NCBI RefSeq assembly: GCF_003287955.1
Contig: NZ_QMKP01000010.1
Coordinates: 1 to 64,000, forward strand
Length of the DNA stretch: 64,000 nt
DNA from: Arthrobacter sp. AQ5-06
Lineage (GTDB): Bacteria; Actinomycetota; Actinomycetes; Actinomycetales; Micrococcaceae
Direction: 5' to 3'
In this document: positions 1 through 7,740 of the stretch, in pieces
How the letters are laid out: each line of letters begins with the position of its first letter
Numbering within the stretch: the first letter of the stretch is position 1
The notes under the pieces: model-generated
The model's input: only the letters and a program-made list of their open reading frames with translations
Databases searched by the model: none
Told to the model about the DNA's origin: nothing
Position numbers and translations under genes: made by a program

Positions 1-209
1 TTTCACTACTCTTCCTCGTCAGCGTGCTGATCATGGTCTTCATCGACTCACCCCTCACCATGCTGGTCACCGGCATCGCCTCAGCCCTCATGGTGGTGGG
101 CTGGTACGCCTGCCGCACCCGCATCCGCGAGATCGCCGAGACCCGCGAAGGCTTCACCGGCACCGCCCCCGTCATCGCCAACCCGCCCGTGGAAACCTTC
201 AGGAAGTAA
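1..209 (+). CDS. C-terminal end of an amino-acid permease (partial)
   Basis: The reading frame is open from the window edge (codons from base 3) to a TAA at 207-209, so the start lies outside the window. What remains is one long hydrophobic helix ending in GWYACRTR, then a basic and acidic cytoplasmic tail (IREIAETREGF...). This arrangement resembles the C-terminus of APC-superfamily amino-acid/H+ symporters such as the asparagine/GABA permease group, where the last helix is followed by an R-x-R-I-rich tail. The substrate cannot be told from this fragment. A perfect hairpin 15 bases downstream probably ends its transcript. Confidence 0.6.
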   Translation, partial: SLLFLVSVLIMVFIDSPLTMLVTGIASALMVVGWYACRTRIREIAETREGFTGTAPVIANPPVETFRK

Positions 210-224
210 GGCGCCAGTAACGCT

Positions 225-276
225 CGACGGCGGCACTTGAGGTTCTGATTCCACGGAACCTCAAGTGCCGCCGTCG
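225..276 (+). terminator. Perfect 21-bp hairpin downstream of the permease
   Basis: Arms 225-245 and 256-276 are exact reverse complements, with a 10-base loop. The outer part of the stem is CGACGGCGGCAC / GTGCCGCCGTCG. Only a short CGTTC follows, with no U-tract, so this is an intrinsic-type terminator of the U-poor kind common in high-GC Gram-positives. The same outer motif recurs at several other gene ends in this window. Confidence 0.8.
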
Positions 277-373
277 TCGTTCAGGAACCCTCTTGACGGC
301 TGAGAGGCGCTGGTCTAACGTCAGCCACATCCTGCTGTTTCAACGGCGAACCCAGTTAAGGAGCATCAGCAAC

Positions 374-622
374 ATGCCGGAATTCATGGACGTTCATCGG
401 AATATGGTCGGAATCACTCAGGAAGCCCTTCAAGCGGCCCACGATGCCGATCTTGCCATTCAAAGCGACGAGAGCGTTGAGTTCAAGTCTGCCTGGGCCG
501 ATCCCGAGTCAGGTCTTGTTTACTGCCTGTCCGATGCCCCCTCAGCGGACGCCGTACGGCGTATCCATGAGCGCGCGGGCCACCCCGCGGATGAGGTCCA
601 CCCCGTCCCGGTCAAGGTCTGA
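374..622 (+). CDS. SCO4226-family (DUF4242) nickel-binding protein
   Basis: This 82-residue protein starts MPEFMDVHRNM and ends EVHPVPVKV. The MDVH start, the central AWADPESGLVYCL stretch and the closing HERAGHPADEV motif match the small DUF4242 proteins typified by Streptomyces SCO4226, a dimeric ferredoxin-like-fold protein reported to bind nickel. The physiological role is unknown. I chose ATG 374 because AAGGAG lies about ten bases upstream (358-363) and the family begins with this motif. A longer in-frame start at 293 adds non-conserved sequence. The gene stands alone between two hairpins. Confidence 0.85.
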   Translation: MPEFMDVHRNMVGITQEALQAAHDADLAIQSDESVEFKSAWADPESGLVYCLSDAPSADAVRRIHERAGHPADEVHPVPVKV

Positions 623-637
623 CCAAGCAACAGAGTC

Positions 638-689
638 CGACGGCGGCACGCCAGGTACCGTCTGCACGGGACCTGAGGTGCCGTCGTCG
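638..689 (+). terminator. Hairpin of the CGACGGCGG family after the SCO4226-like gene
   Basis: Arms 638-649 (CGACGGCGGCAC) and 678-689 (GTGCCGTCGTCG) pair over 12 bp with one G-U wobble. An inner helix, CAGGT (652-656) with ACCTG (671-675), continues the structure. It sits 16 bases past the stop of the SCO4226-like gene and ahead of the next gene's ribosome site. Confidence 0.7.
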
Positions 690-718
690 TTCGTTTCCAC
701 CCTTCAAGGAGAACCGTG

Positions 719-1213
719 ATGGACACCCCGGAAGCAACGATTGTTGTAGGCGTCGACGGCTCGGATGCATCAATACAGGCGCTGCGTTTCGCGGCCCGGT
801 TGGCGCCCGCCCTGGACGCCCGGATTCACGCAGTAGCCTGCTGGGACTTTCCGCAGATGTATGCCGGCTACGTTCCGCCGGACTTCGAGGCTTTCCGAGC
901 GGCCGCAGCCAAGTCCCTGGCCGAGAGCCTCGACAAAGCGTTCGGATCGGACGCCCCCGAGGACATCAGCCAGGAGCTGATCCGCGGCCCGGCGCCGGCC
1001 AAACTGGTCGAAGCAGGAGCCGGCGCAGCGATGCTTGTGGTCGGCCGCCGCGGGCACGGCGGTTTCCGGGGCATGCATCTGGGGTCTGTGAGCTCAGCCT
1101 GCGTTTCACATGCTGACTGCCCGGTCCTTGTGGTGCACACGGATGGCAGCCACGGCACGCACCATCTCTGGAAGGGTCTCAAAGCCAAGAGCCAGGACAC
1201 GGCCAAGCCGTAG
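719..1213 (+). CDS. Universal stress protein (UspA family)
   Basis: This 164-residue single Usp domain opens with a beta strand and the family's VVGVDGSDAS motif. It carries the ATP-binding signature G-x2-G-x(8-9)-G-S near residues 108-125 (GRRGHGGFRGMHLGSVS), then PVLVVH, so it is probably the nucleotide-binding type. Usp proteins are cytoplasmic and help cells survive starvation, hypoxia or oxidative stress. ATG 719 has AAGGAG at 706-711; a GTG three bases earlier (716) is equally in frame but less well spaced. The C-terminal tail after the domain (DGSHGTHHLWKGLKAKSQ) is basic and specific to this protein. Transcribed alone. Confidence 0.93.
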   Translation: MDTPEATIVVGVDGSDASIQALRFAARLAPALDARIHAVACWDFPQMYAGYVPPDFEAFRAAAAKSLAESLDKAFGSDAPEDISQELIRGPAPAKLVEAGAGAAMLVVGRRGHGGFRGMHLGSVSSACVSHADCPVLVVHTDGSHGTHHLWKGLKAKSQDTAKP

Positions 1214-1346
1214 CTCCCGAGCCTGCAATCGCGTAACGCAACGCACCCGCACCCCCCCACGGGTGCTGATCGCCTATGCTCAGCAGAGCACCTCACGGCG
1301 CGATTCAAGGATCACGTTCAATGACGAACCACCCGGGAGACACGGC

Positions 1347-2663
1347 ATGACCAACTGGCGCATCAGGGATTTCCATTCAGCAGACCTGGACGGGATCCTG
1401 CACCTCTGGGAGTCGCTCAAGGCGACCGATGTGGAGCCCGTCTATGCCCTCTCCGAGGTGCTGGCGTCCTGCGAGAAGGACCACGCGGTGGTAGCAGTGC
1501 AGGGCGATCAAATGGTGGGCGCCGCCGTCGGACGCGCCGCACATGACCAGGGCTGGATCGTCTTCCTGGCCACGCTGCCTGAATACCGCGGGCGCGGGAT
1601 CGGCACCTCGCTGCTCGCGGCCGTCGAAAACCGCATGGCCCCGCACGGCCTGAACAAGCTCTCCGCGCTGATGCCGGAAGCGGAAACCCGTGTGGAGGCG
1701 TTCCTCAGCCGCGGCTTCGCGCTCAAGAAGAACCTGCGCTATTTCGAGCGGACCATCCCCGTCCAGCGGCAGGAGCTGGGTGCGCTGGGCCAGCTGGGCG
1801 GCCGGATCCTGGCCCGGGACCTGTGGGAAAACGTGGCCGGCATGCGCAAGGAAAAGGAACTCCTGGAGCGCCGGCTGGTCCTGCCCCTCGCGGAGGCCGA
1901 CCTCGCCGATGAATACGGCGTAGTGCCGCCCCGCGCCGTTGTCCTCTTTGGTCCTCCCGGGACCGGCAAGACCACGTTTGCGAAGGCCATCGCGTCCCGG
2001 CTCGAGTGGCCGTTCGTGGAGGTTTTCCCGTCCCGTCTGGCCTCCGATCCCAAGGGCCTCGCCGGTGCCCTGCGCGAGACGTTCCTGGAGATCGCGGAGC
2101 TGGAGCACTGCGTGGTGTTCATCGACGAGGTGGAAGAGATCGCCTCCCAGCGCTCGGGTGAACCGCCGTCGCCCCTGCAGGGCGTCACGAACGAGCTCCT
2201 GAAGATCATCCCCGCGTTCCGCGAACAGCCGGGCCGCCTGCTGGTGTGCGCCACCAACTTCATCCGTGCGCTTGACTCCGCCTTCCTGCGGCACGGCCGG
2301 TTCGACTACGTCATCCCCATCGGCCTGCCCGACCGCCAGGCCCGCGAAGCCATGTGGCAGCGTTTCATCCCGGCCACCGTTGTGGACGACGTGGACGTGG
2401 AGCTGCTGGTGGAACGGACCGAGGGCTTCTCCCCCGCGGACATTGAGTACGCCGCCCGCAGCGCCTCCCAGCGCGCGCTGGAAAAGGCAGTGTACGACGA
2501 CGGCGGCGCGGCCTCCGGGGGCAGTGTTTCAGTCCGCGAGGCGGTCCGGAAGGGGCCCTGCACGGAGGACTACCTCGACGCGATCGGCGATACCCGGACC
2601 ACCGTCAGCCAGGAGGTCCACGAACTGTTCCTTGAGGACATCGACGCGTTGGGGCGGGTCTAA
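1347..2663 (+). CDS. GNAT acetyltransferase fused to an FtsH/Cdc48-type AAA ATPase
   Basis: This 438-residue two-domain protein has a GNAT fold at residues 1-140, with acetyl-CoA motif RGRGIGT at 81-87 and a typical FLSRGF ending. A short connector leads to one AAA+ module: Walker A GPPGTGKTT (202-210), Walker B VVFIDE (256-261), sensor-1 CATN and an arginine-finger region FLRHGRFD. A helical lid with EGFSPADIEYAARSA completes it. The ATPase resembles Cdc48/proteasomal-type AAA domains but lacks FtsH's membrane and protease parts. Inferred role: an ATP-driven remodeller targeted or modulated by an acetyltransferase-like domain; the substrate is unknown. ATG 1347 follows GGGAGA and opens exactly at the start of the GNAT fold. 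The following sequence is a decayed endonuclease, so no partner gene is evident. Confidence 0.88.
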   Translation: MTNWRIRDFHSADLDGILHLWESLKATDVEPVYALSEVLASCEKDHAVVAVQGDQMVGAAVGRAAHDQGWIVFLATLPEYRGRGIGTSLLAAVENRMAPHGLNKLSALMPEAETRVEAFLSRGFALKKNLRYFERTIPVQRQELGALGQLGGRILARDLWENVAGMRKEKELLERRLVLPLAEADLADEYGVVPPRAVVLFGPPGTGKTTFAKAIASRLEWPFVEVFPSRLASDPKGLAGALRETFLEIAELEHCVVFIDEVEEIASQRSGEPPSPLQGVTNELLKIIPAFREQPGRLLVCATNFIRALDSAFLRHGRFDYVIPIGLPDRQAREAMWQRFIPATVVDDVDVELLVERTEGFSPADIEYAARSASQRALEKAVYDDGGAASGGSVSVREAVRKGPCTEDYLDAIGDTRTTVSQEVHELFLEDIDALGRV

Positions 2664-2748
2664 GCCTCCTTCGTCCCCGCGCGCGAAGTACCCAGCGCGA
2701 AAGGACACTTGGGGCCCTTGCACCGGCGACCGAGTCAACGGCAGGGCG

Positions 2749-4077
2749 GTGGTCAATTCATGGGACTGGGCCAGCAGCGCCGAAGCCGTGCGTTCGCTGA
2801 CAGTCAGCACGCACGCTGCTCTGGCGCAGGGGTTGATTTCGTGGCAGCACGCCCGGGCGATGGTCGACGAGGCCGGAACCCTGGACCAGGCCGGGGCCGC
2901 GGCGCTGGAAGCCCACTTCCTGGACTCGGACGCGGACAACCCAGCGCGGGGGTGCTTGGCCGGGGAGCTCGTCCCGTCGCGGTTCCGGCATAAAGCCCGG
3001 ACGTGGCGGGAGCGCCACCACCCGGACAGCCTCGAAAAACGCCACATCAAAAGCTTCCTGGACCGGCGGCTGGAGTACGCCCCGGACCGGGACGGCATGG
3101 CCTGGCTGTCCGCTTACCTGCCCGCGGATCAGGCCGCGGGCATCTGGGACCGCGCCACCGCGGCCGCCCGGGCACTGCAGGGCCCAGCGGAGGGCAGGAC
3201 CCTGACTCAGCTCCGCGTCGACAGTTTCGCGACCTGGCTCCTCTCCACCGGCGCTGAAGCAACGGCCGATGACGTCCCCGCCAACGATGTCGTGGCTGGC
3301 CGTGTTCCGTCGCCGCGGGCGCAGGTCCTCGTCACCGTCCCGGTGTTCGCGCTGCTGGGCCTCACGGATGAACCGGCGATCTTGGATGGGTACGGTCCGA
3401 TCCCGCCATCCATGGCCCGGCAGCTCACCGCCGACGGTACGGAGTCCTTTTACCGGGTCCTGACCGACCCCCGCGGCGGAGCACCCCTGGAAATCGGCAG
3501 AACCAGCTACCGCCTCACGAAAGCCCAACGCCAATGGCTACGGCTGCGGGACGGGAAATGCCCATTCCCGGGCTGCAGCAACCACTCTCTCGACAACGAA
3601 GCCGACCACTTCCTCGCTTGGGCCCACGGCGGCACCGACGGGATCAGTAATCTTGGCCAGCCCTGCCACAAGCACCACAGGCTGAAACACACCAGTGGCT
3701 GGACACCCAAAGCAGCCACCAAGGCTGAACCACCCGGCTGGATTTCACCCACCGGCCGCCACTACCAAAGCGAATACCCCGACTGGGAACCATCGGCCTG
3801 GCCACCCCAGATACTAGAAGTGCTCAGTCACCAAGAACCTGGCTCTGCACTGCCTTACGACACCCTGCCTGAAAGCACTCTGCCCGAAGGTAGTCCCCTT
3901 CAGGCAGCACCGGCTGAGCCTTGTCTCACAGCCATCTGCACTCTGGAGCTGGCCACGGGCCCGGCGGTACCTTTGAGCCATGTCCAACAATCCCATCCGG
4001 CATGCCATGGCCCGCATGGGCGGCCGCAACCCGCATCAGCAACACCGGGCAGCCACCCCGCTGGAGCTATTCTTTGA
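2749..4077 (+). pseudogene. 5'-truncated DUF222/HNH endonuclease relic
   Basis: The frame encodes the middle and C-terminal parts of a DUF222-HNH protein, a family very abundant in Arthrobacter relatives and often linked to mobile DNA. GLISWQHARAMVDEAGTLD (19 residues) belongs to the DUF222 region. The HNH nuclease is clear: CPFPGC, then NEADHFLAWAHGGTDG and CHKHHRLKH. Intact members have some 150-200 more residues before this point; here that part is missing and the preceding bases are the end of the AAA gene. No credible start or ribosome site exists; GTG 2749 is only the first in-frame candidate. Past the usual C-terminus (GRHYQSEYPDWEP) the frame runs on without a stop and overlaps the first 98 bases of ltrA, so the native stop also seems lost. 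Both ends are therefore decayed. Confidence 0.75.
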
Positions 4078-5239
4078 CCTAACGTTTGTGATTGCTTTCG
4101 GAGTGGCCGGCAGCCAGTTCGCCCACGAGGTCGCCGAAGCCCACTTCGGTGCCGGGCTGCTGGCCTTCTCCTTCGCGATGTTTGCCGTGATCTGGGCGTG
4201 GATCAATTTCACGTGGTTCGCCAGCGCCTACGACACCGACGACTGGGTGTTCCGGCTGGTCACCTTGGTCCAGATTGTCGGCGTCCTGATCCTGGCGATG
4301 GGCATTGAGCCGCTGTTCAACTCGCTCGTGGAGGGCGACCATGTGGACAACGCCGTGATAGTAGGCGGCTACGTGATCATGCGCCTGGCCCTGGTGTGCC
4401 AATGGCTGCGCGCGGCGCGGCAGGATCCAGAACGCCGCCAGACATGCCGGCGCTACGCAGCCTACCTTGGCGTGGTACAGCTCGGCTGGATCGCTGTGCT
4501 GATCATCCAGGCCGACGTCCCCACCACCATCCTCATGACTGTGCCCCTCTTCGTGCTGGAAATGGCTACGCCCTACGCGGCCGAGCGCTCCATGCGGACC
4601 CCGTGGCACGCGCACCACATCGCCGAACGCTACGGGCTACTCGCCATCATCGCCCTTGGCGAATGCCTGATCGGTGCCATCGAAACCCTCCGGGCCATCG
4701 TGGCCAACCACGGCTGGACGCTGGATGCGGCGTTAGTGGGCTTCGGTGGTACGGCGCTGGCGTTTGGCATGTGGTGGATCTACTTCATCCTGCCCACCGG
4801 CCTGGCCCTGCACCTCCAGCGGCACCGCGCCTTCTTCTTCGGCTACGGGCATATGCCCATCTTTGCGGCCATCGCCGCAACGGGCGCCGGACTGCATGTG
4901 GTGGCCTACTACATCGACCATGAGGCCCACATCAGCGCCGCCGTGGCCGTGGCCAGCATCGCCCTGCCAGTGGCGATCTTCAAAGTATCACTCACGGCTA
5001 TGTTCAGCATTATGATCACAGTGGACCGCACCATCATTGCAGTGGCAGCTGGCGTGCTCGCGGCGCTGGCGGGCAGCGTGGGACTCGCCGCTGCCGGGGT
5101 CTCGGTGCCGGTCTGCCTGCTGGTTATCGTGCTCGCGCTGGGCGTTTCAATTGCCCTTGATGAGCGGCTCGACAGAACGAAAATGAGCGCGGCGCTGGAG
5201 CGGATGAAGCAGGAGGCTAAGACGTCCCGTCCGACCTAG
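3980..5239 (+). CDS. Low-temperature-requirement protein A (LtrA) family membrane protein
   Basis: This 419-residue, strongly hydrophobic protein has about ten to twelve predicted membrane helices. The family signature is near the N-terminus: TPLELFFDLTFVIAFG (residues 25-40), followed by W-x-W-x-N-F-x-WFAS. The internal HIAERYGLLAIIALGE motif is also typical. LtrA was named from a Listeria mutant unable to grow in the cold; its biochemical activity is not established. ATG 3980 starts inside the readthrough end of the HNH relic, so its promoter must lie in relic DNA. The stop overlaps the convergent HD gene by 23 bases. Confidence 0.9.
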   Translation: MSNNPIRHAMARMGGRNPHQQHRAATPLELFFDLTFVIAFGVAGSQFAHEVAEAHFGAGLLAFSFAMFAVIWAWINFTWFASAYDTDDWVFRLVTLVQIVGVLILAMGIEPLFNSLVEGDHVDNAVIVGGYVIMRLALVCQWLRAARQDPERRQTCRRYAAYLGVVQLGWIAVLIIQADVPTTILMTVPLFVLEMATPYAAERSMRTPWHAHHIAERYGLLAIIALGECLIGAIETLRAIVANHGWTLDAALVGFGGTALAFGMWWIYFILPTGLALHLQRHRAFFFGYGHMPIFAAIAATGAGLHVVAYYIDHEAHISAAVAVASIALPVAIFKVSLTAMFSIMITVDRTIIAVAAGVLAALAGSVGLAAAGVSVPVCLLVIVLALGVSIALDERLDRTKMSAALERMKQEAKTSRPT

Positions 5240-5906
5240 TGTCCGCCGTCGTTATGGTCTCGACAGTTTCGGCCACCGGGGGTTTCCGCTCGACCACCGG
5301 AGCGTCGTCGTACGTCAGGTTCTCGTAATCCGTGTCGTCTTCGTCGTCGAGCCTGTCGTCCAACTCCTTCAGCAGCCAGGGATTAACTCGCGCAAGGATC
5401 TTGCGGACTTCCTCAACGTCGACGGCGGCGTACAGTACCGGACGGGCATCGCGGTACTTGGTGACGGGAGGCTTGTCCGGCCACTTCGCGGCCAGAGCCC
5501 TGACCCGTTCGGGCAGGGAATTGTGGGCATTGTCTGCGATCTTCACGAGTGCCGCGTCGTGGTCCTCGGCAATGAAGTGCATCCCCGCCTGATAGTCATC
5601 GGGATTGTCGTGCAGCCGGTTGGTGACGCGTTCAATGATGTCCGCTGCCCGCTCGGAAACGCCCATGTCCAGCAGTGCCTGCCGCGTGATGGGAGTGTCC
5701 TCGGCAATGTCATGAAGGTAACCGGCAATCCGGATATCGTCGTCGAAGTCTGCCAAGGCATCACCTACCGCAATCACGTGGTCACGGTAGGGCCGCTTGA
5801 GCTTGTCCTTCTGCCGGTTATGGGCCACCTCGGCCAGGACTCTCGCCGTCTCGACAGTGAATCGCGGTTGAGGGATTTTTGCTTCAGTGAATTCGGGTGC
5901 CGACAT
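5217..5906 (-). CDS. HD-domain hydrolase resembling MESH1/SpoT-type proteins
   Basis: This 229-residue cytoplasmic protein shows the HD signature: an early H (RDHVIAVGDALA), the metal-binding HD pair in GYLHDIAEDT and a later KIADNAHN. The EDT and LHD context resembles the small alarmone/nucleotide hydrolases of the MESH1/RelA-SpoT HD group, but key residues outside the HD box are not diagnostic, so the substrate is unassigned. The C-terminal 45 residues are acidic and low-complexity. Their coding DNA (5256-5300) looks like a diverged copy of a GGTCTCGACAGGCTCGACCACCGG-type repeat, suggesting the tail grew by repeat insertion. It converges with ltrA. Confidence 0.75.
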   Translation of the reverse strand: MSAPEFTEAKIPQPRFTVETARVLAEVAHNRQKDKLKRPYRDHVIAVGDALADFDDDIRIAGYLHDIAEDTPITRQALLDMGVSERAADIIERVTNRLHDNPDDYQAGMHFIAEDHDAALVKIADNAHNSLPERVRALAAKWPDKPPVTKYRDARPVLYAAVDVEEVRKILARVNPWLLKELDDRLDDEDDTDYENLTYDDAPVVERKPPVAETVETITTADTRSDGTS

Positions 5907-5976
5907 AGCTTCAGCCTACGCGTACGGCAGCAAGTGGCCTCACGTCCGCGGGGCCACAAGTGTCCGTTCGCGCTGC

Positions 5977-6858
5977 TTAGAGGCCGATCCAGACCCACGC
6001 TTCCCGCGGGAGGTCCGCCGGGCGGAACGCCGCCAGTGCATGTCCCAGCGTCCCGGCTGTCAGCCCCAGGGAATGCAGGATGAGATCCCGGACATCAGCT
6101 GCAGAAACGCCCGCGCGGGCGAGGTCGGCCAGCGTCACGGCACCGTCGCGCTTCGCCAGCCGGGCGCCGTCGGAATTCACCACCAACGGCACGTGCGCAT
6201 ATTCCGGAACGGGAATATTAAGCAGCGACGCAAGATATGCCTGTCTGGGCGTGGATGGCAGCAGGTCATCGCCCCGCACCACCTGGTCGATGCCCTGTGC
6301 GGCGTCGTCCACCACGACGGCCAAGTTATAAGCGGTGACACCGTCGTTGCGGCGGAGGACAAAATCGTCCACCACGCCGGTGAAATCGCCGTGCAGCACA
6401 TCCCGCACGGTGTACTCCGTTACCTCGGCGCGGAGCCGGATGGCGGCTGGCCGGATGGAGCGTTTGAACTCCAGCTCGGCAGGATCGAGGTCCCGGCAGG
6501 TGCCCGGATAGGCGCCCTGCGGCGCGTGTGGCGCTGACGGCGCCTCCTGGATTTCGCGGCGGGTGCAGAAGCATTCGTAGGTGAGGCCTGCGGCAGTCAG
6601 CCGCCCGATCGCTGCGGCGTAGACGGCTCCGCGGTCCGTCTGGCGCACGACGGCGCCGTCCCACGTCACGCCCACGGCCTCCAGATCACGGAGCTGCTCC
6701 GCCTCCGCGCCGGCCCGCGCGCGGTCGAGGTCCTCGACGCGCAGCAGGAAGTCGCGGCCGGTAGACCGGGCAAACAGCCAGGCGAGCATCGCGGTGCGGA
6801 GGTTTCCTACATGCAGTTCACCGGAGGGGCTGGGGGCAAAGCGGCCGGCTGGGGTCAT
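5977..6858 (-). CDS. gluQ: Glutamyl-Q tRNA(Asp) synthetase (GluQRS)
   Basis: This 293-residue paralogue of the glutamyl-tRNA synthetase catalytic core lacks the anticodon-binding domain. Members of this family attach glutamate to queuosine at position 34 of tRNA-Asp. Class I motifs are present: APSPSGELHVGN (HIGH-equivalent HVGN) at residues 8-19, VEDLD, and a KMSKS-like LAKRDGA. The zinc-site pattern CFC...Y-x3-C (CFCTRRE, later AYPGTC) separates GluQRS from full GluRS. Length matches the family. The start ATG begins directly at MTPAGRFAPSPSG. It is divergent from the Lrp gene across a 324-base gap. Confidence 0.93.
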   Translation of the reverse strand: MTPAGRFAPSPSGELHVGNLRTAMLAWLFARSTGRDFLLRVEDLDRARAGAEAEQLRDLEAVGVTWDGAVVRQTDRGAVYAAAIGRLTAAGLTYECFCTRREIQEAPSAPHAPQGAYPGTCRDLDPAELEFKRSIRPAAIRLRAEVTEYTVRDVLHGDFTGVVDDFVLRRNDGVTAYNLAVVVDDAAQGIDQVVRGDDLLPSTPRQAYLASLLNIPVPEYAHVPLVVNSDGARLAKRDGAVTLADLARAGVSAADVRDLILHSLGLTAGTLGHALAAFRPADLPREAWVWIGL

Positions 6859-6883
6859 GGATCAACCCTAGACCGGACAGCAC

Positions 6884-6942
6884 AAGAGCCCCTCAGCTAC
6901 CGATGACTTCGGGGATCCGACGTCGGTGGCTCAGGGGCTCTT
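6884..6942. repeat. Long inverted repeat (hairpin) upstream of gluQ
   Basis: Arms 6884-6903 and 6923-6942 pair over 20 positions with two mismatches (AAGAGCCCCTCAGCTACCGA against its near-complement), with a 19-base loop. It lies 26 bases upstream of the gluQ start, between divergent genes. It therefore terminates neither neighbour unless an unseen transcript comes from the Lrp side. It could be a relic terminator or an untranslated-leader structure. Confidence 0.6.
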
Positions 6943-7104
6943 GCCGTGTGTGCAGAATGACCGTGGTGTGAACAAGTGTCAATCAGCGGCGTCCTCCTTG
7001 CGGGAGGCGGTGTCCAGTTGCCGGGTGGTGTGCCGGGTTCCTGTAGCCTGCGGGATTCGGCGGTAGCCTCAGCCCTTGTTGCCACAATTTGAGCAGGCAC
7101 CATA

Positions 7105-7119
7105 CAGTTGGCACAACTG
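7105..7119. promoter_or_regulatory. Palindrome CAGTTG-GCA-CAACTG, likely Lrp-type operator
   Basis: This is a perfect 6-3-6 inverted repeat about 65 bases upstream of the chosen Lrp start. Lrp/AsnC proteins commonly bind short imperfect dyads in their own promoters, so autoregulation is a reasonable inference. A possible TTG start lies inside it, which is one reason to prefer a downstream start. Confidence 0.5.
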
Positions 7120-7182
7120 GCAAGCGGTTCGTTGGTCAGTCTGAGCAATACAGGCCACACACTCCGACAGGAACTGATCAGA

Positions 7183-7641
7183 TTGCAGCAATTGGACGCC
7201 ACGGACAAGCGCATCCTCAATGCCCTGGACGAGGACCCACGCGTCCCCATCATGGTGCTTGCCCAGCGGTTGGGCCTGGCGCGCGGGACGGTGCAGTCGC
7301 GCCTGGAGCGGATGACGGCGTCGGGCGCCCTCCGTCACAACAGCAGCCGGGTACTTCCCGCAGCCCTGGGCCGCGGCGTAGCGGCAGCCGTCAGTGCAGA
7401 ACTGGACCAGAGCCACCTCAACGAAGCCATCGCGGCGCTTCGCAAAATCCCCGAGGTCCTGGAATGCCACGCCCCTGCCGGCGACACCGACCTGCTGATC
7501 CGCGTGGTGGCCACCAGCCCGGACGACCTCTACCGCGTGTCCGAGGAGATCCGGCTCTGCCCTGGCATTGTCCGGACGTCCACCAGCATGTTCCTGCGCG
7601 AGGTGATCCCGTACCGCACCACCGGGCTGCTGCAGGACTGA
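7183..7641 (+). CDS. Lrp/AsnC family transcriptional regulator
   Basis: The 152-residue protein has an N-terminal winged HTH (LDATDKRILNALDEDPR, then LAQRLGLARGTVQSRLERM) and a C-terminal RAM/AsnC effector domain (VLECHAPAGDTDLLIRV). These proteins sense amino acids or related metabolites as dimers to octamers. TTG 7183 puts the conserved LDATDKR four residues from the start and follows CAGGA with about ten bases spacing. An alternative TTG at 7108 adds 25 non-conserved residues and falls in a palindrome that looks like an operator. No neighbouring transporter reveals the regulon. This is one of two Lrp-type regulators in the window. Confidence 0.88.
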   Translation: MQQLDATDKRILNALDEDPRVPIMVLAQRLGLARGTVQSRLERMTASGALRHNSSRVLPAALGRGVAAAVSAELDQSHLNEAIAALRKIPEVLECHAPAGDTDLLIRVVATSPDDLYRVSEEIRLCPGIVRTSTSMFLREVIPYRTTGLLQD

Positions 7642-7740
7642 ATTCTTACCCGGCCTTCGGGCTGTGCGGGGAGCTCTCCCCATCGCCCGCCCGGACGCAT
7701 CGCAGCTAGGCTGGAACGGGAATCCATTTCAGGGGGAAAC

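Larger units (their letters stand above)
6859..7182. other. Gene-free divergent region between gluQ and the Lrp gene
   Basis: These 324 bases hold a large hairpin (6884-6942) near gluQ and a perfect hexamer palindrome (7105-7119) near the Lrp gene. Open frames here lack ribosome sites and protein-family resemblance. I see no tRNA acceptor stem or CCA context. Confidence 0.6.

Noticed and set aside
2266..2748. Upstream extension of the HNH relic frame through the AAA gene
   Set aside because: The translated residues are Ser/Pro/Arg-rich and unlike DUF222; the same DNA encodes the conserved end of the AAA domain in another frame.
6884..6942. tRNA or riboswitch at the large hairpin before gluQ
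   Set aside because: There is no cloverleaf, T-loop GTTCGA or CCA, and I see no pattern of a known riboswitch aptamer.
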